Positions 8,392 to 18,707 of a DNA stretch of 64,000 nt are shown here, in pieces (positions within the stretch are counted from its first letter, which is position 1; each line of letters opens with the position of its first letter). A program made the position numbers and the translations under genes. Below the pieces are notes generated by a model. It did no database searches and was not told the origin of the DNA. It was given only the letters and a program-made list of their open reading frames with translations. This stretch comes from JABDMH01 sp964428345 (lineage in GTDB: Bacteria; Bacteroidota; Bacteroidia; Chitinophagales; Saprospiraceae), in NCBI GenBank assembly GCA_964428345.1, contig CAYRYD010000002.1, positions 186,001 to 250,000 on the forward strand. Direction: 5' to 3'.

Positions 8392-8407
8392 AAACAAAAT
8401 AAAGCTT

Positions 8408-8947
8408 ATGTCCGTTGAGCGAATTGCTGCCAGGTATGCCAAATCCATTCTGGATCTGGCCATAGAGCGAAAGGAAGTTGATAAGGTACTGCAGGATATG
8501 CAATCTGTGTACAGTGCCCTCCGGTCGCGTGATCTGCTGCTTATGATTAAGAGTCCGATCATTTCATCCGGTAAAAAATTGTCGATTTTCAAGCGCTTGT
8601 TTTCCGGCAGACTCTCCGAAACAACCAACCATTTTTTTGAACTCATGATTCGTAAAGGGCGCGAAAACCATCTGCCGGAAATCGTAGATGATTTTATCAA
8701 ACAATATAAGGAGTACAAAGAAATTTCAACAGTCCGGATCAAAACTGCCGTTCCCATCAATGACGGAGTCATCAGTACAATCCGTCAGAAACTTGCAGAT
8801 GAAACCGATATCAGAAAAAATCTGGAGCTTGAAGTGGTGGTCGATCCGTCCCTGATTGGAGGATTTACCCTGGAGTTTGAGGGTAAGCAATTTGATTCCA
8901 GCATTGCAAGCAAACTCAGGGAATTACGAAAGCAGTTCAGTCATTAA
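8408..8947 (+). CDS. atpH: ATP synthase F1 subunit delta
   Basis: Delta joins the b-subunit stalk to the top of the alpha3-beta3 head. The 179-residue protein begins MSVERIAARYAKSILDLA, the usual helical N-terminal domain, and ends with the conserved VDPSLIGGFTLEFEGKQFDSSIASKLREL segment of the OSCP/delta family. Length and order between atpF and atpA are normal. It is spaced 16 bases after atpF and 24 before atpA. Confidence 0.94.
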   Translation: MSVERIAARYAKSILDLAIERKEVDKVLQDMQSVYSALRSRDLLLMIKSPIISSGKKLSIFKRLFSGRLSETTNHFFELMIRKGRENHLPEIVDDFIKQYKEYKEISTVRIKTAVPINDGVISTIRQKLADETDIRKNLELEVVVDPSLIGGFTLEFEGKQFDSSIASKLRELRKQFSH

Positions 8948-8971
8948 TTAAATATTCAAAAAACGTTAAAC

Positions 8972-10576
<1,605 letters not shown>

Positions 10577-10600
10577 TCAAATCCGGGAGCATCAAAGTTT

Positions 10601-11494
10601 ATGGGGGCTAATTTAAAAGAAGTACGCGAACGAATTAAGTCAGTGATCTCGACCCAGCAGATCACCAAGGCCATGAAAATGGTATCTGCTGCTAAATTGC
10701 GAAGGGCTCAGGACGCTATTGTCAAGATGCGCCCCTATGCCAATAAGCTCAACGATCTGCTGGTCAATATCCTGTCACACACCAAAGACGAAAGTAGTTC
10801 GGCTTATGGCACAGCCCGGGAAGTCAAAAACGTCCTTATCGTGGTCGTGACCAGTAACCGCGGTCTTGCCGGTGCTTTTAATACTAATATTATCAAAGCC
10901 GCCAGGTCTCTGATGGAAGAAAAGTATGCCGACCAGTATCAAGCTGGCCAGGTTCACCTGTTGCCCATCGGTAAAAGGGGTATGGATTACTTCAGGAAGC
11001 GGATGAAAAGTGACCAGATCATCAAAGATTATGTCAACCTTTTCGCCGATCTCAGCTTTGAAAATATTGTGGCAGTACCCGATCAACTGATGAGTTTTTT
11101 CAGGACTGGTCAGTACGATTCGATTGAAGTTTGCTATAGTCGTTTTAAGAATGCCGCAGTTCAATATGCAGAGCATGAGCAATTTCTTCCGGTGCCCCGA
11201 AAGGAAGTCCGGGAAGGAAAGAGTAAGAAGCGGGCCGACTATATCTTTGAGCCCAACCAGGCGGAACTTTTGCAGGAGTTGGTACCCAGCATTTTACAGA
11301 CCCAATTCTACCGCTATCTTCTGGACACTCATGCATCGGAGCATGGAGCGCGAATGACGGCGATGGATAAAGCGACTGAAAACGCCGATGAGTTGCTCCG
11401 GGAACTCCGGATCAGCTACAACAAAGCTCGTCAGGAAGCAATTACATCCGAGATTTCGGAAATTGTGGGAGGAGCTGCCGCTTTGAGGGGATAG
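10601..11494 (+). CDS. atpG: ATP synthase F1 subunit gamma
   Basis: Central rotor shaft of F1. The 297-residue protein starts MGANLKEVRERIKSVISTQQITKAMKMVSAAKLRRAQ, the conserved N-terminal helix, has the SNRGLAGAFNTNI segment and ends with the conserved C-terminal helix (ATENADELLRELRISYNKARQEAITSEISEIVGGAAAL). Last gene of the operon and followed by an intrinsic terminator. The operon stops here without atpD and atpC, which in Bacteroidota usually lie elsewhere. Confidence 0.96.
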   Translation: MGANLKEVRERIKSVISTQQITKAMKMVSAAKLRRAQDAIVKMRPYANKLNDLLVNILSHTKDESSSAYGTAREVKNVLIVVVTSNRGLAGAFNTNIIKAARSLMEEKYADQYQAGQVHLLPIGKRGMDYFRKRMKSDQIIKDYVNLFADLSFENIVAVPDQLMSFFRTGQYDSIEVCYSRFKNAAVQYAEHEQFLPVPRKEVREGKSKKRADYIFEPNQAELLQELVPSILQTQFYRYLLDTHASEHGARMTAMDKATENADELLRELRISYNKARQEAITSEISEIVGGAAALRG

Positions 11495-11521
11495 CGGAGA
11501 ACAACCAATCTTAAAAATACA

Positions 11522-11548
11522 GGGTCGGTCGGTGATCGACCCTTTTTT
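11522..11548 (+). terminator. Rho-independent terminator of the atp operon
   Basis: GGGTCG at 11522-11527 pairs with CGACCC at 11537-11542 and is followed directly by six T (11543-11548). It sits 28 bases after the atpG stop. The complementary strand has a shorter T-rich tail, so it may also act on the convergent polyferredoxin gene. Confidence 0.8.
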
Positions 11549-11554
11549 ATGCCC

Positions 11555-12946
11555 TCAACTCAGGATCTTGACATCGCTCACCGGCACATGAATATTCCGG
11601 ATGGCTGTAGTGCGCTGTTTAATATCAACCGATCCGTTTTCCAGGCGAAGGACCCCTCTCGGACACACTGTGGCACAGATGCCACATCCTACACAGCTGG
11701 CGCGCACAATATTTTGTCCACGCTGGGCATAGGAACGCACATCGATACCCATCTCACAATAGGTTGAGCAGTTGCCACAGGAAATGCACTGGCCGCCGTT
11801 GGTTGTTATCCGGAAACGGCTGAAGAAACGTTGCTGAATACCCAATATCGCTGCCATCGGACATCCAAACCGGCACCATACCCGGCTGCCCAACAATGGA
11901 TAAAAGCCCACACCGACTACTCCTGAAAAGACTGCCCCAATCAGAAAACCATACAATTCCCTGATCACGTAACTGTCCAGAAACAAGATCCGGCTTTGGC
12001 CGGTAAGGTAAGTAAAGATGACCAGGATGGTCATGACCACTGCAAATACCAATATTGGGTAAATCAGCCACCGTTCAATTTTCCAGGCTTTCAATGACTT
12101 GTCAGACAAATGGCGAAAGGGATCACCGGCAGTTTCAGCGAGACCTCCACAGCCACAAACCCAACTACAATACCAACGCTTTCCAAAAAAATAGGTCAGG
12201 ACCGGTGAAATGATCAGTATCATGGCAATACCCCATATCAGCATGAACAGACCAAGCTGGCCTCCCTGCAGGAGCTTGTCCAGATTCCAGTCAAAGAAAA
12301 AATAGTAATTCAATGGCCACATATTTTTCAGATCCATCGACGGCTTGTTGAGGCGCTCCAGCAATTCGGGAATGGTAAAGGCAAAACACAACTGAAAAAA
12401 CATGACGGAAATGGTTCGAAGGATCTGGTAGCGGTTGTGCCGGTACTTCAGGATAAATTTAAATCCAAAAATCAGGATAGCCAGTGTATACATCACGCCA
12501 TAGACAAACCATTGACTAGCCGGTTTACCTTTGATGGCCTGGCTGATCGGATCAAAAAAAGCAACCAGTCCGGTATTCGCTTCTCCTCCGGCACCAAGGC
12601 CCAGCAATCCGGGAAACCAGTATAGACATACATAGAAGAAAGTGATGATCACCCCCAGAGCCCATCCCATGGTGCCCCGGCTGACCAGGCTGCTGAACCA
12701 GACTCCGTTGTTCTTGACACCCGGATGTTCTGAAGCATACAATCTCCAGGAATACAGCAGGGTACCCAGGGTCATCAGCCCAAGACTATACCAAATCAAA
12801 GAATCCTGATTCAATTGATTGAACCAGGCTAAAACCAGCATTAGCAGACCGGTCATCCCAACTAATATGGAGATTTTCCCAATGGCATCGATAAAAGGAG
12901 GATGAGGTTCGGATAGCGACATATCCGGATATCTTTGTTCTCTCAT
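11555..12946 (-). CDS. Membrane polyferredoxin (NapH/NosR-like 4Fe-4S protein)
   Basis: A 463-residue membrane iron-sulfur protein with about eight predicted transmembrane helices (for example ILVGMTGLLMLVLAWF and LGLFMLIWGIAMILII). Between helices it has CSWVCGCGG and CRFGCP, the cysteine signatures of the NapH/NosR/CcoG group, and near the C-terminus two ferredoxin-type clusters, CISCGNCSTYCEMGI and CVGCGICATVCPRGV. The first lacks the usual Pro after the fourth Cys. Its ATG overlaps the stop of the upstream FAD oxidoreductase gene in an ATGA, so the two are translationally coupled and probably pass electrons between NAD(P)H or quinone and cluster. The terminal acceptor is unknown; no nap, nos or cco genes are nearby. 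Confidence 0.85.
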   Translation of the reverse strand: MREQRYPDMSLSEPHPPFIDAIGKISILVGMTGLLMLVLAWFNQLNQDSLIWYSLGLMTLGTLLYSWRLYASEHPGVKNNGVWFSSLVSRGTMGWALGVIITFFYVCLYWFPGLLGLGAGGEANTGLVAFFDPISQAIKGKPASQWFVYGVMYTLAILIFGFKFILKYRHNRYQILRTISVMFFQLCFAFTIPELLERLNKPSMDLKNMWPLNYYFFFDWNLDKLLQGGQLGLFMLIWGIAMILIISPVLTYFFGKRWYCSWVCGCGGLAETAGDPFRHLSDKSLKAWKIERWLIYPILVFAVVMTILVIFTYLTGQSRILFLDSYVIRELYGFLIGAVFSGVVGVGFYPLLGSRVWCRFGCPMAAILGIQQRFFSRFRITTNGGQCISCGNCSTYCEMGIDVRSYAQRGQNIVRASCVGCGICATVCPRGVLRLENGSVDIKQRTTAIRNIHVPVSDVKILS

Positions 12947-14322
12947 CGCGATTGATTTAAGAAATGAAAGACGCTGTCAAAGCTGCGTCTGTGCTTTTCC
13001 GGAAGGGACTTCCCGTATTGATAATTATACTGCCGGATGATATGACGATGATGTGGTGGTGTAAACTCCGGATCAAAACTGGCCAGCGACATTTCCTGCA
13101 AGACCTGTTCGATGTGGGTTTTCTGATGAAGCCATGCTTCACATACTTCCTGACGAAACCGGATACCCATGAGATTGATTCCCAGTAAGGCATTGGTGTC
13201 TTTCTCGAATACCAGCCGAATGCTTCTTTCTCCCTGCGGATCCTCCCAATACAAAGTATTCAGATGATCAGGTATGGTGACCGGTACCTCACCGTAGACC
13301 TGATACTCAATATCAAAAAACTTGGCTGAATTAAACCATACACCGGGATCATACCCTACTTTCCGGCCGCAAACATTATGAGCGGCCACCTCACCCATTA
13401 TTCTTCCTGTATACCAGATGGCCTCGATATCCTTCCTCCCGGACTTTGGCTGACGGAGCTGGGCACAATCACCCACTGCATAGACCTCCGGAATGTTGGT
13501 CTCGAGATAATCATTCACCATGATGCCCCGGTCGATCTCCAGTCCGGTTCCCCTCAACCAGCCCACATTAGGGTGCACCCCGGCAGTCAGACCTACAAAC
13601 TCACACGGGATGTTATCTCCTTTATCGGTGATCGCAGCAACTGCCTGACCTTGTGTATTGCCGGATATTTTCTCCAATCCGGTTGATAACCGGAGGTCAA
13701 TACCATGCTTACGAATGTGCCTGACTATCATAGCCGACTCTTCCGGGGGCAGCACCATATCCCAATAGCTGGCTTCCCGTACCAGCATCGTCACGGGGAT
13801 ACGTCGCGAGTGAAACATTTCAGCCATTTCGATACCGATCAGTCCTCCCCCGACAATCACTGCCCTTCTGATCCCGGTGCTGTGGTATTCCATGGATTCC
13901 ACATCCTGCAATGAATAGAGACCCTGGACCCGGTCAAAGTCCTGTCCTGGCCAGCCAAACAGGTTGGATGCTGACCCTAAAGCCAGGATCAGCCGGTCAT
14001 AGCTCAACGAAGCAGGTGGTGGATCCAATACCGTATCAGACGCACGGAATTCAGGGTTGAAATGCAAAACTTTCTCCTTGAAATCTACCGTATCAACTTC
14101 GGCCCTTACCAGTTGAATCCTGTTTTTCTCCCAGAAATAAGACTCATAGGGCTGGATATCCTTCAACCTCATATGGCCCATGTAAAGATACATCAGTGCC
14201 GTCCGGGAATAAAAATAGTCGGTTTCCCGGGAGATCACGGTTATTTCATGATCACTTAATTTCCGGATAAACCTTGCTGCGGTAATTCCACTGATACCAT
14301 TACCCAGTATAACAATTTTCAT
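12943..14322 (-). CDS. FAD-dependent pyridine nucleotide-disulfide type oxidoreductase
   Basis: A 459-residue flavoprotein with two Rossmann folds. The N-terminal FAD motif is KIVILGNGISGITAARFIR (residues 2-20), the NAD(P) motif is RRAVIVGGGLIGIEMAEMF near residue 153, and the second FAD segment is EVYAVGDCAQL near 290. There is no CxxxxC redox disulfide, so it is not a lipoamide or thioredoxin reductase; nitrite-reductase-like, rubredoxin and ferredoxin reductases share this plan. The last 150 residues form an extra domain with a His-rich stretch (FTPPHHRHIIRQY). Four-base overlap with the polyferredoxin gene points to a two-subunit electron-transfer complex. The physiological substrate cannot be read from sequence. 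Confidence 0.82.
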   Translation of the reverse strand: MKIVILGNGISGITAARFIRKLSDHEITVISRETDYFYSRTALMYLYMGHMRLKDIQPYESYFWEKNRIQLVRAEVDTVDFKEKVLHFNPEFRASDTVLDPPPASLSYDRLILALGSASNLFGWPGQDFDRVQGLYSLQDVESMEYHSTGIRRAVIVGGGLIGIEMAEMFHSRRIPVTMLVREASYWDMVLPPEESAMIVRHIRKHGIDLRLSTGLEKISGNTQGQAVAAITDKGDNIPCEFVGLTAGVHPNVGWLRGTGLEIDRGIMVNDYLETNIPEVYAVGDCAQLRQPKSGRKDIEAIWYTGRIMGEVAAHNVCGRKVGYDPGVWFNSAKFFDIEYQVYGEVPVTIPDHLNTLYWEDPQGERSIRLVFEKDTNALLGINLMGIRFRQEVCEAWLHQKTHIEQVLQEMSLASFDPEFTPPHHRHIIRQYNYQYGKSLPEKHRRSFDSVFHFLNQSR

Positions 14323-14543
14323 GTTGACGGTACTTTGTTATGAAAAGGTACAACTCTAAAATATCATTCACACAGGATTGTATATGAAAAAACTGGCATG
14401 TCTTTTGGGGTAATAAACCAAGACCGGAAAAGCCGTTACACAAACGTTAAAAATGGAAAGTAGAAGGCTTTTACACGGGAAATCCCTTAACTTAGGGGTT
14501 TGGTATGAGCACGCTCCCCGATCTTGTTAATTAAAAGGACTGG

Positions 14544-15224
14544 ATGAAGCAAATTTTACTTTCGACCTTATTTCTTTTTATAATTTTTAAACTTCCGGCT
14601 CAGGTCACACTTAAACTGAACCCTGACGTAGTGATGATGGATGTCGATCCGCTGGAATTTGAAACGGTAGCTCATACATTTATCAGGAATACTGGTACTG
14701 AGACGGTAACCGTACGTTGGATTCGCAGGGTGGAAGCTATCACGATGGGATGGAATAGTGCCATCTGCGACATCAATGCCTGCTATTCAGTGAACATCGA
14801 TACGACCCCTTCTGAAGCCTTACTTACTTTAGCACCGGGAGATAGTTCTATGCTGGACGTGCATGTTCGGCCTTTCGGCATTGATGGCGGTGCCAAGATC
14901 AAAGTGGTGATCGAAGATATAGCCAATGCTGAAAACTTTGTCTCCGGTGAATTTCTCTTTAATGAGGTTACTTCAGCCTCCGACCTGAGAACCGAGTCTA
15001 TCAAGGTTTTTCCCAATCCGGCTTCGGACTATTTTCAATTGACGGATTACGACCGGGTCAACCAGGTAGTGATCTATAATCTCGTAGGTCAGGAACTGAG
15101 ACGGTTCAATTCGTTTCCGGGAGCCCGATTCAATATTGGCAACCTACAACGGGATATTTATCTGGTAAGACTGGTCGACAAGCGCAATAAAATCATCAAG
15201 ACCTTCCGGCTCAACAAACGATAA
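14544..15224 (+). CDS. Secreted protein with type IX sorting domain
   Basis: A 226-residue exported protein. Residues 1-19 are a signal peptide (MKQILLSTLFLFIIFKLPAQ). The middle is a beta-rich domain with HTFIRNTGTETVTVRWIRRVE, similar in style to immunoglobulin-like DUF1573 or choice-of-anchor domains, and holds two close Cys (CDINACYS). The last 75 residues are a type A type IX secretion sorting domain: FPNPASDYFQL, VVIYNLVGQEL, IYLVRLVDKRNKIIKTFRLNKR. The protein is therefore probably delivered to the cell surface or released. Divergent from the FAD gene and alone on its strand. Function unknown. Confidence 0.85.
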   Translation: MKQILLSTLFLFIIFKLPAQVTLKLNPDVVMMDVDPLEFETVAHTFIRNTGTETVTVRWIRRVEAITMGWNSAICDINACYSVNIDTTPSEALLTLAPGDSSMLDVHVRPFGIDGGAKIKVVIEDIANAENFVSGEFLFNEVTSASDLRTESIKVFPNPASDYFQLTDYDRVNQVVIYNLVGQELRRFNSFPGARFNIGNLQRDIYLVRLVDKRNKIIKTFRLNKR

Positions 15225-15240
15225 TCAATCACATCTGATA

Positions 15241-15648
15241 TCAGGCCGGGTATTCCACAAAATTACGGGGAGTTTCATACAACCGCACTGTAAGGTCAAA
15301 TTTTTGATCCAGGTTTTCCCGGAGAATTTGCCATATCACATAACATATGTTTTCAGCGGTTGGGTTGAGTTCCCGGAATTCATCGGTATCGAGATTGAGG
15401 TTTTTATGATCAAAGCGATCTTCAATCTCCCTTTTGATCAGATCTGACAGTGTCTTCAAATTAATAACCATACCGGTAACCGGATCGACTTCTCCGGTGA
15501 CTTTTACCTCCATGTCATAATTGTGACCATGGAAGTTCGGACTGGTGCATATTCCGAATTCTTCCAGATTGCGTTCGTGTGTCCAATCGGGATTATAAAG
15601 CCGGTGGGCTGCATTAAAATGCGCTTTTCGGTAAATCGCCATTCTCAT
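15241..15648 (-). CDS. queD: 6-pyruvoyl-tetrahydropterin synthase / QueD family
   Basis: Small zinc enzyme of the T-fold. Zinc ligands are H15, H40 and H42 (AAH and FHGHNY), and the catalytic Cys is C34 in GICTSPNFHGH. In bacteria most members are 6-carboxy-5,6,7,8-tetrahydropterin synthase, acting on dihydroneopterin triphosphate in queuosine and preQ0 synthesis; a pterin role is possible. No queC or queE is adjacent, so the gene symbol is a family assignment. At 135 residues it is slightly longer than E. coli QueD. The inverted-repeat element at 15674 begins only 25 bases upstream of its ATG, so its promoter may lie in or be changed by that insertion. Confidence 0.85.
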   Translation of the reverse strand: MRMAIYRKAHFNAAHRLYNPDWTHERNLEEFGICTSPNFHGHNYDMEVKVTGEVDPVTGMVINLKTLSDLIKREIEDRFDHKNLNLDTDEFRELNPTAENICYVIWQILRENLDQKFDLTVRLYETPRNFVEYPA

Positions 15649-15673
15649 AGGTTGATATTGTATTCTTTTTAAA

Positions 15674-15934
15674 GGGCACCTCTAAATACCTCTGAAATTA
15701 GGCAAATTTAAAAAGAACCAAGCGAGATTGAGGAGCGACCTCCCGACCTCAAGGGCGGGAGCAAAGGTCTGGCGGACCCTTGAGCGACGAAACCACTTGT
15801 GGGTGGGTGAGCCCGCGAAGGAGCCAAGCCGGAGCTAAGTGACTGAGGGATAACGAAGTATCGCGCAGGTTATTTTTTAAATAGCTTATCATAGATAAGC
15901 GATTGCCAATTGAATGGAGTTTTTAGAGGTGCCC
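15674..15934. mobile_element. Non-autonomous element (MITE-like), copy 1
   Basis: A 261-bp segment bounded by perfect 13-bp terminal inverted repeats, GGGCACCTCTAAA at 15674-15686 and its complement at 15922-15934, flanked on both sides by TAAA (15670-15673 and 15935-15938), a likely 4-bp target duplication. There is no ORF for a transposase. The interior is G/A-rich with several internal stems, such as CAAGGG/CCCTTG and CTCCCG/CGGGAG. A diverged copy lies at 62486-62666 in the opposite orientation. The structure fits a miniature inverted-repeat transposable element, perhaps mobilised by an IS elsewhere. Confidence 0.75.
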
Positions 15935-15938
15935 TAAA

Positions 15939-16338
15939 GATAGTGGTTTCCTCTGGCCCGTAATATTAAAAGCCAGAAATCCACTTCAAGCTGCACTTGT
16001 ATAAAGGCCTAACCCGGTAAAAGGTTTTTAGCAACCACCGATCATTTTTCATAATTTTACTGCTTTTAACACCGGCATCAGTAGATGATGAGGTCAATAG
16101 CAGTAAACGATACTTGGGAGCCCATACGACCGGGAGAGGTTGAGTAAAAGGCCCTGATAAATACATGATCATTAAACTTGGGTATCTGAAAGCAGCAGCA
16201 TCCACAGAAGCGATCCTTCAGAGATGGAAGCCGGGGGATCTTGTGAATCCGTCCAATAACCGGTACCCGGGATGTCCGATTATACTGGCCATTGACCAGT
16301 CTTGATACTATGCCGGTTAAACAGAATGATTAACTCAA
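15939..16338. other. Non-coding or decayed stretch before holB
   Basis: About 400 bases with no recognisable gene. Two short open frames exist: a plus-strand frame of 46 codons at 16165-16305 and a minus-strand frame of 79 codons at 15966-16205. Neither shows a known motif or a signal peptide, and they overlap each other. Next to a transposon-like element, this may be the remains of a displaced gene. The holB promoter should lie near the right end but I see no good TAnnTTTG match. Confidence 0.4.
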
Positions 16339-17475
16339 ATGCTGTTTAACGAGGTTGTAGCACAGGATGACATTAAGGATAATTTACTGCAAGCAGTGAA
16401 TGCCGGCAGGTTATCGCATGCCCTGCTTTTCCTCGGACCCACCGGATACGGTACGCTGTCGATGGCGGTTGCCCTTGCCCAATATCTACTCTGCACCAAC
16501 CGTTCGGACGAGGGGGCCTGTGGTGTCTGCAATCATTGCCATAAAGCCGGGCAATATATCCACCCGGACATTCATTTCACCTATCCTACCATCGGCGCAA
16601 AGGCCACCAGCGGTGATTTTCTTCCTGCCTGGCGGAACTTTCTTCGGAATGGAACCTATCAGGATGTTCAGGACTGGTATCGCGCGTTTGAAGGAGAAGG
16701 CAAGCAGGGTAACATCACAAGAAATGAGTGTGACCGAATCCTGAAAATTCTTGGTCTCAAGACTTATGAAGGGAGTCACAAAGTATTGATCATCTGGATG
16801 GTCGAGTTTTTGGGTGATCAGGGCAATCGTCTGCTGAAAATTCTGGAAGAGCCCCCGGAGAATACCGTCTTTATTCTCATAGCCGAGAGTCAGGAGAAGA
16901 TTCTCAATACCATCCTGTCCCGTTGCCAGATGATTCCCTTTAAACCCGTCCCTGATGCCAGTGTTGTAAAGTATTTACAACAAAAAAACGATCTTGATGA
17001 AGACACCGCCACCCAGATTGCCTTTCTGGCCCGTGGCAACATCAATACGGCCATCAGCCTGGCACAACATGCCGACGACAAAATCGCCGACCTTTGGTTG
17101 GATTGGATGCGGGTGGCTTATAAAGGTTATGGTCCGGAAATCAATCCCTGGGTCGAACAGTTTGCCAAGTTGAACCGTGAAAGCCAAAAGACATTTATGT
17201 ACTACGGCCTGCATTTCCTGCGGGAAATGACGTTGTATCATCTCGACCATCACCACCGGGTGCATCTCCTGGATAAAGAAAAAGATGCGATGATCAAAAT
17301 AAGTCGCTTACTGGAGTATCCGGCCATCGAATCCATGGTCAGCCTGTTGGAAGAAAATATCTCCCATCTGGAACGAAACATCAACAGCAAGATACTCCTG
17401 CTGGACAGTAGTATCAGAATGCATTATTTATTACGTAACGAGGAAACACGGCTTGAAGCGATGCTTTCCCTTTAA
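16339..17475 (+). CDS. holB: DNA polymerase III delta-prime subunit
   Basis: Clamp-loader stator subunit working with DnaX and delta. The 378-residue protein has the AAA+ fold of DnaX but a broken Walker A, GPTGYGTLS, with no Lys, and a Walker B replaced by IIWMVEFLG, as expected for delta-prime, which does not hydrolyse ATP. It keeps the zinc module (CGVCNHCHKAG), LLKILEEPPENTVFILIAES and the SRC motif ILSRCQMIPF. It starts an apparent operon with the PSP1 gene 16 bases downstream, the same pair seen next to rmsI-type or tmk genes in other bacteria. Confidence 0.9.
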   Translation: MLFNEVVAQDDIKDNLLQAVNAGRLSHALLFLGPTGYGTLSMAVALAQYLLCTNRSDEGACGVCNHCHKAGQYIHPDIHFTYPTIGAKATSGDFLPAWRNFLRNGTYQDVQDWYRAFEGEGKQGNITRNECDRILKILGLKTYEGSHKVLIIWMVEFLGDQGNRLLKILEEPPENTVFILIAESQEKILNTILSRCQMIPFKPVPDASVVKYLQQKNDLDEDTATQIAFLARGNINTAISLAQHADDKIADLWLDWMRVAYKGYGPEINPWVEQFAKLNRESQKTFMYYGLHFLREMTLYHLDHHHRVHLLDKEKDAMIKISRLLEYPAIESMVSLLEENISHLERNINSKILLLDSSIRMHYLLRNEETRLEAMLSL

Positions 17476-17490
17476 AATATTACGAGATCT

Positions 17491-18705
17491 ATGAGTTGTT
17501 CAAATTGTGGAAGTGCAAACGGCCTGGCCCCCAAAGGCTGCAACAATAACGGAGGTTGTACCACCGGCAGTTGCAACCGGCTCAATACCTTTGACTGGTT
17601 GTCGTCAAAGACCGATCTGGATGATTTTAGTAATTACGACTTTGTGGAAGTCAGTTTTAAGCACGGCTCTCACAAGGAATTCTTTAAAATGCCTTCCAGC
17701 CAGCAGCTTTCCAGTGGGGAAATGGTCGTGGTAGACACTGGCAGTGGCTATGACGTAGGCCGGATCAGCCTCACCGGCCAACTGGTGGCCCTTCAGATGA
17801 AAAAACGGAGGGTTTCACCAGACCGGATTATGAATCCGGTGGTACGGAGGGCCAATCACCGGGATCTCGAACGATTGGAAGAAGCCCGGACTCTGGAAAA
17901 AAAGACCCTGGTGAGGGCGCGTGCCATCGCCCGGATGCTGGATCTCGATATGAAAATCGGCGATGTGGAATATCAGGGAGACAAACGGAAGGCGACTTTT
18001 TATTTTACTGCCAATGGCCGGGTAGATTTCCGTGAATTAATCCGGCATTATGCCAAAGAGTTCCGCGTCAAAATTGAGATGCGGCAGATTGGTTCAAGGC
18101 AGGAATCTTCACGTATCGGTGGAATTGGGTCCTGTGGTCGCGAACTTTGCTGTTCGACCTGGCTCACTACTTTCAAGAGTGTTTCTACCAGGGCAGCCCG
18201 CTATCAGAATCTGGCCATCAACCAGTCAAAATTGTCCGGTCAATGCGGACGGCTTAAATGTTGCCTTAACTACGAACTGGATCTTTATACGGAGGCGCTG
18301 GATCATTTTCCCATGAAGGCTGAGGTCCTGAAATCGGCTGGTGGTCAGGCAACCCTCATCAAAATTGACATCTTTAAAAGACTGATGTATTATAGCCTGG
18401 AAGATAACAAGGGAAGAATGACCATTCTTACCCTGACCCCTGCAGTTGCCCGTGAGATTTACCATCAAAACCGAAAAGGAATTTTCCCGGAAGAGATCAT
18501 CGACTCGCTGAAGTCAACAGCAGTCATCGAACCAGTCGTTGACTTTGAAGATGTGACGGGAGGTGTCGAGCTAAAAGATGCTCCTAAAAGTAAAAGGAGA
18601 AAAAGCCGGAAAAACCGCAACCGGCCAGGCGGACCGGTCAACCAGCCGGAAAGAAAACCCGGTAGAAATCAAAAGTCGCGGAGAAACCGAAAAAATAAGA
18701 ATTGA
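17491..18705 (+). CDS. ricT: PSP1 domain protein (RicT/YaaT-like)
   Basis: A 404-residue homologue of Bacillus YaaT/RicT, a cytoplasmic protein that in Firmicutes modulates RNase Y-dependent mRNA processing. The N-terminus has a Cys-rich stretch (CSNCGSANG, CNNNGGCTTGSC). The PSP1 core follows, with VDFRELIRHYAKEFRVKIEMRQIGSRQES, GGIGSCGRELCCSTWL and LSGQCGRLKCCLNYE, whose cysteines bind an iron-sulfur cluster in RicT. The last 40 residues are very basic (KSKRRKSRKNRNR onward) and could bind RNA. The gene is downstream of holB and just ahead of lpdA, whose ATG is two bases after the ricT stop. Whether it controls RNA decay in this phylum is unknown. Confidence 0.85.
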   Translation: MSCSNCGSANGLAPKGCNNNGGCTTGSCNRLNTFDWLSSKTDLDDFSNYDFVEVSFKHGSHKEFFKMPSSQQLSSGEMVVVDTGSGYDVGRISLTGQLVALQMKKRRVSPDRIMNPVVRRANHRDLERLEEARTLEKKTLVRARAIARMLDLDMKIGDVEYQGDKRKATFYFTANGRVDFRELIRHYAKEFRVKIEMRQIGSRQESSRIGGIGSCGRELCCSTWLTTFKSVSTRAARYQNLAINQSKLSGQCGRLKCCLNYELDLYTEALDHFPMKAEVLKSAGGQATLIKIDIFKRLMYYSLEDNKGRMTILTLTPAVAREIYHQNRKGIFPEEIIDSLKSTAVIEPVVDFEDVTGGVELKDAPKSKRRKSRKNRNRPGGPVNQPERKPGRNQKSRRNRKNKN

Positions 18706-18707
18706 TT

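Noticed and set aside
15966..16205. Minus-strand frame of 79 codons
   Set aside because: No recognisable motif, no promoter, low-complexity start; mentioned only within the unexplained stretch.
16339..17475. Loss of Walker A Lys in holB as a sign of decay
   Set aside because: Delta-prime subunits naturally lack a working ATPase site; the rest of the gene is intact.
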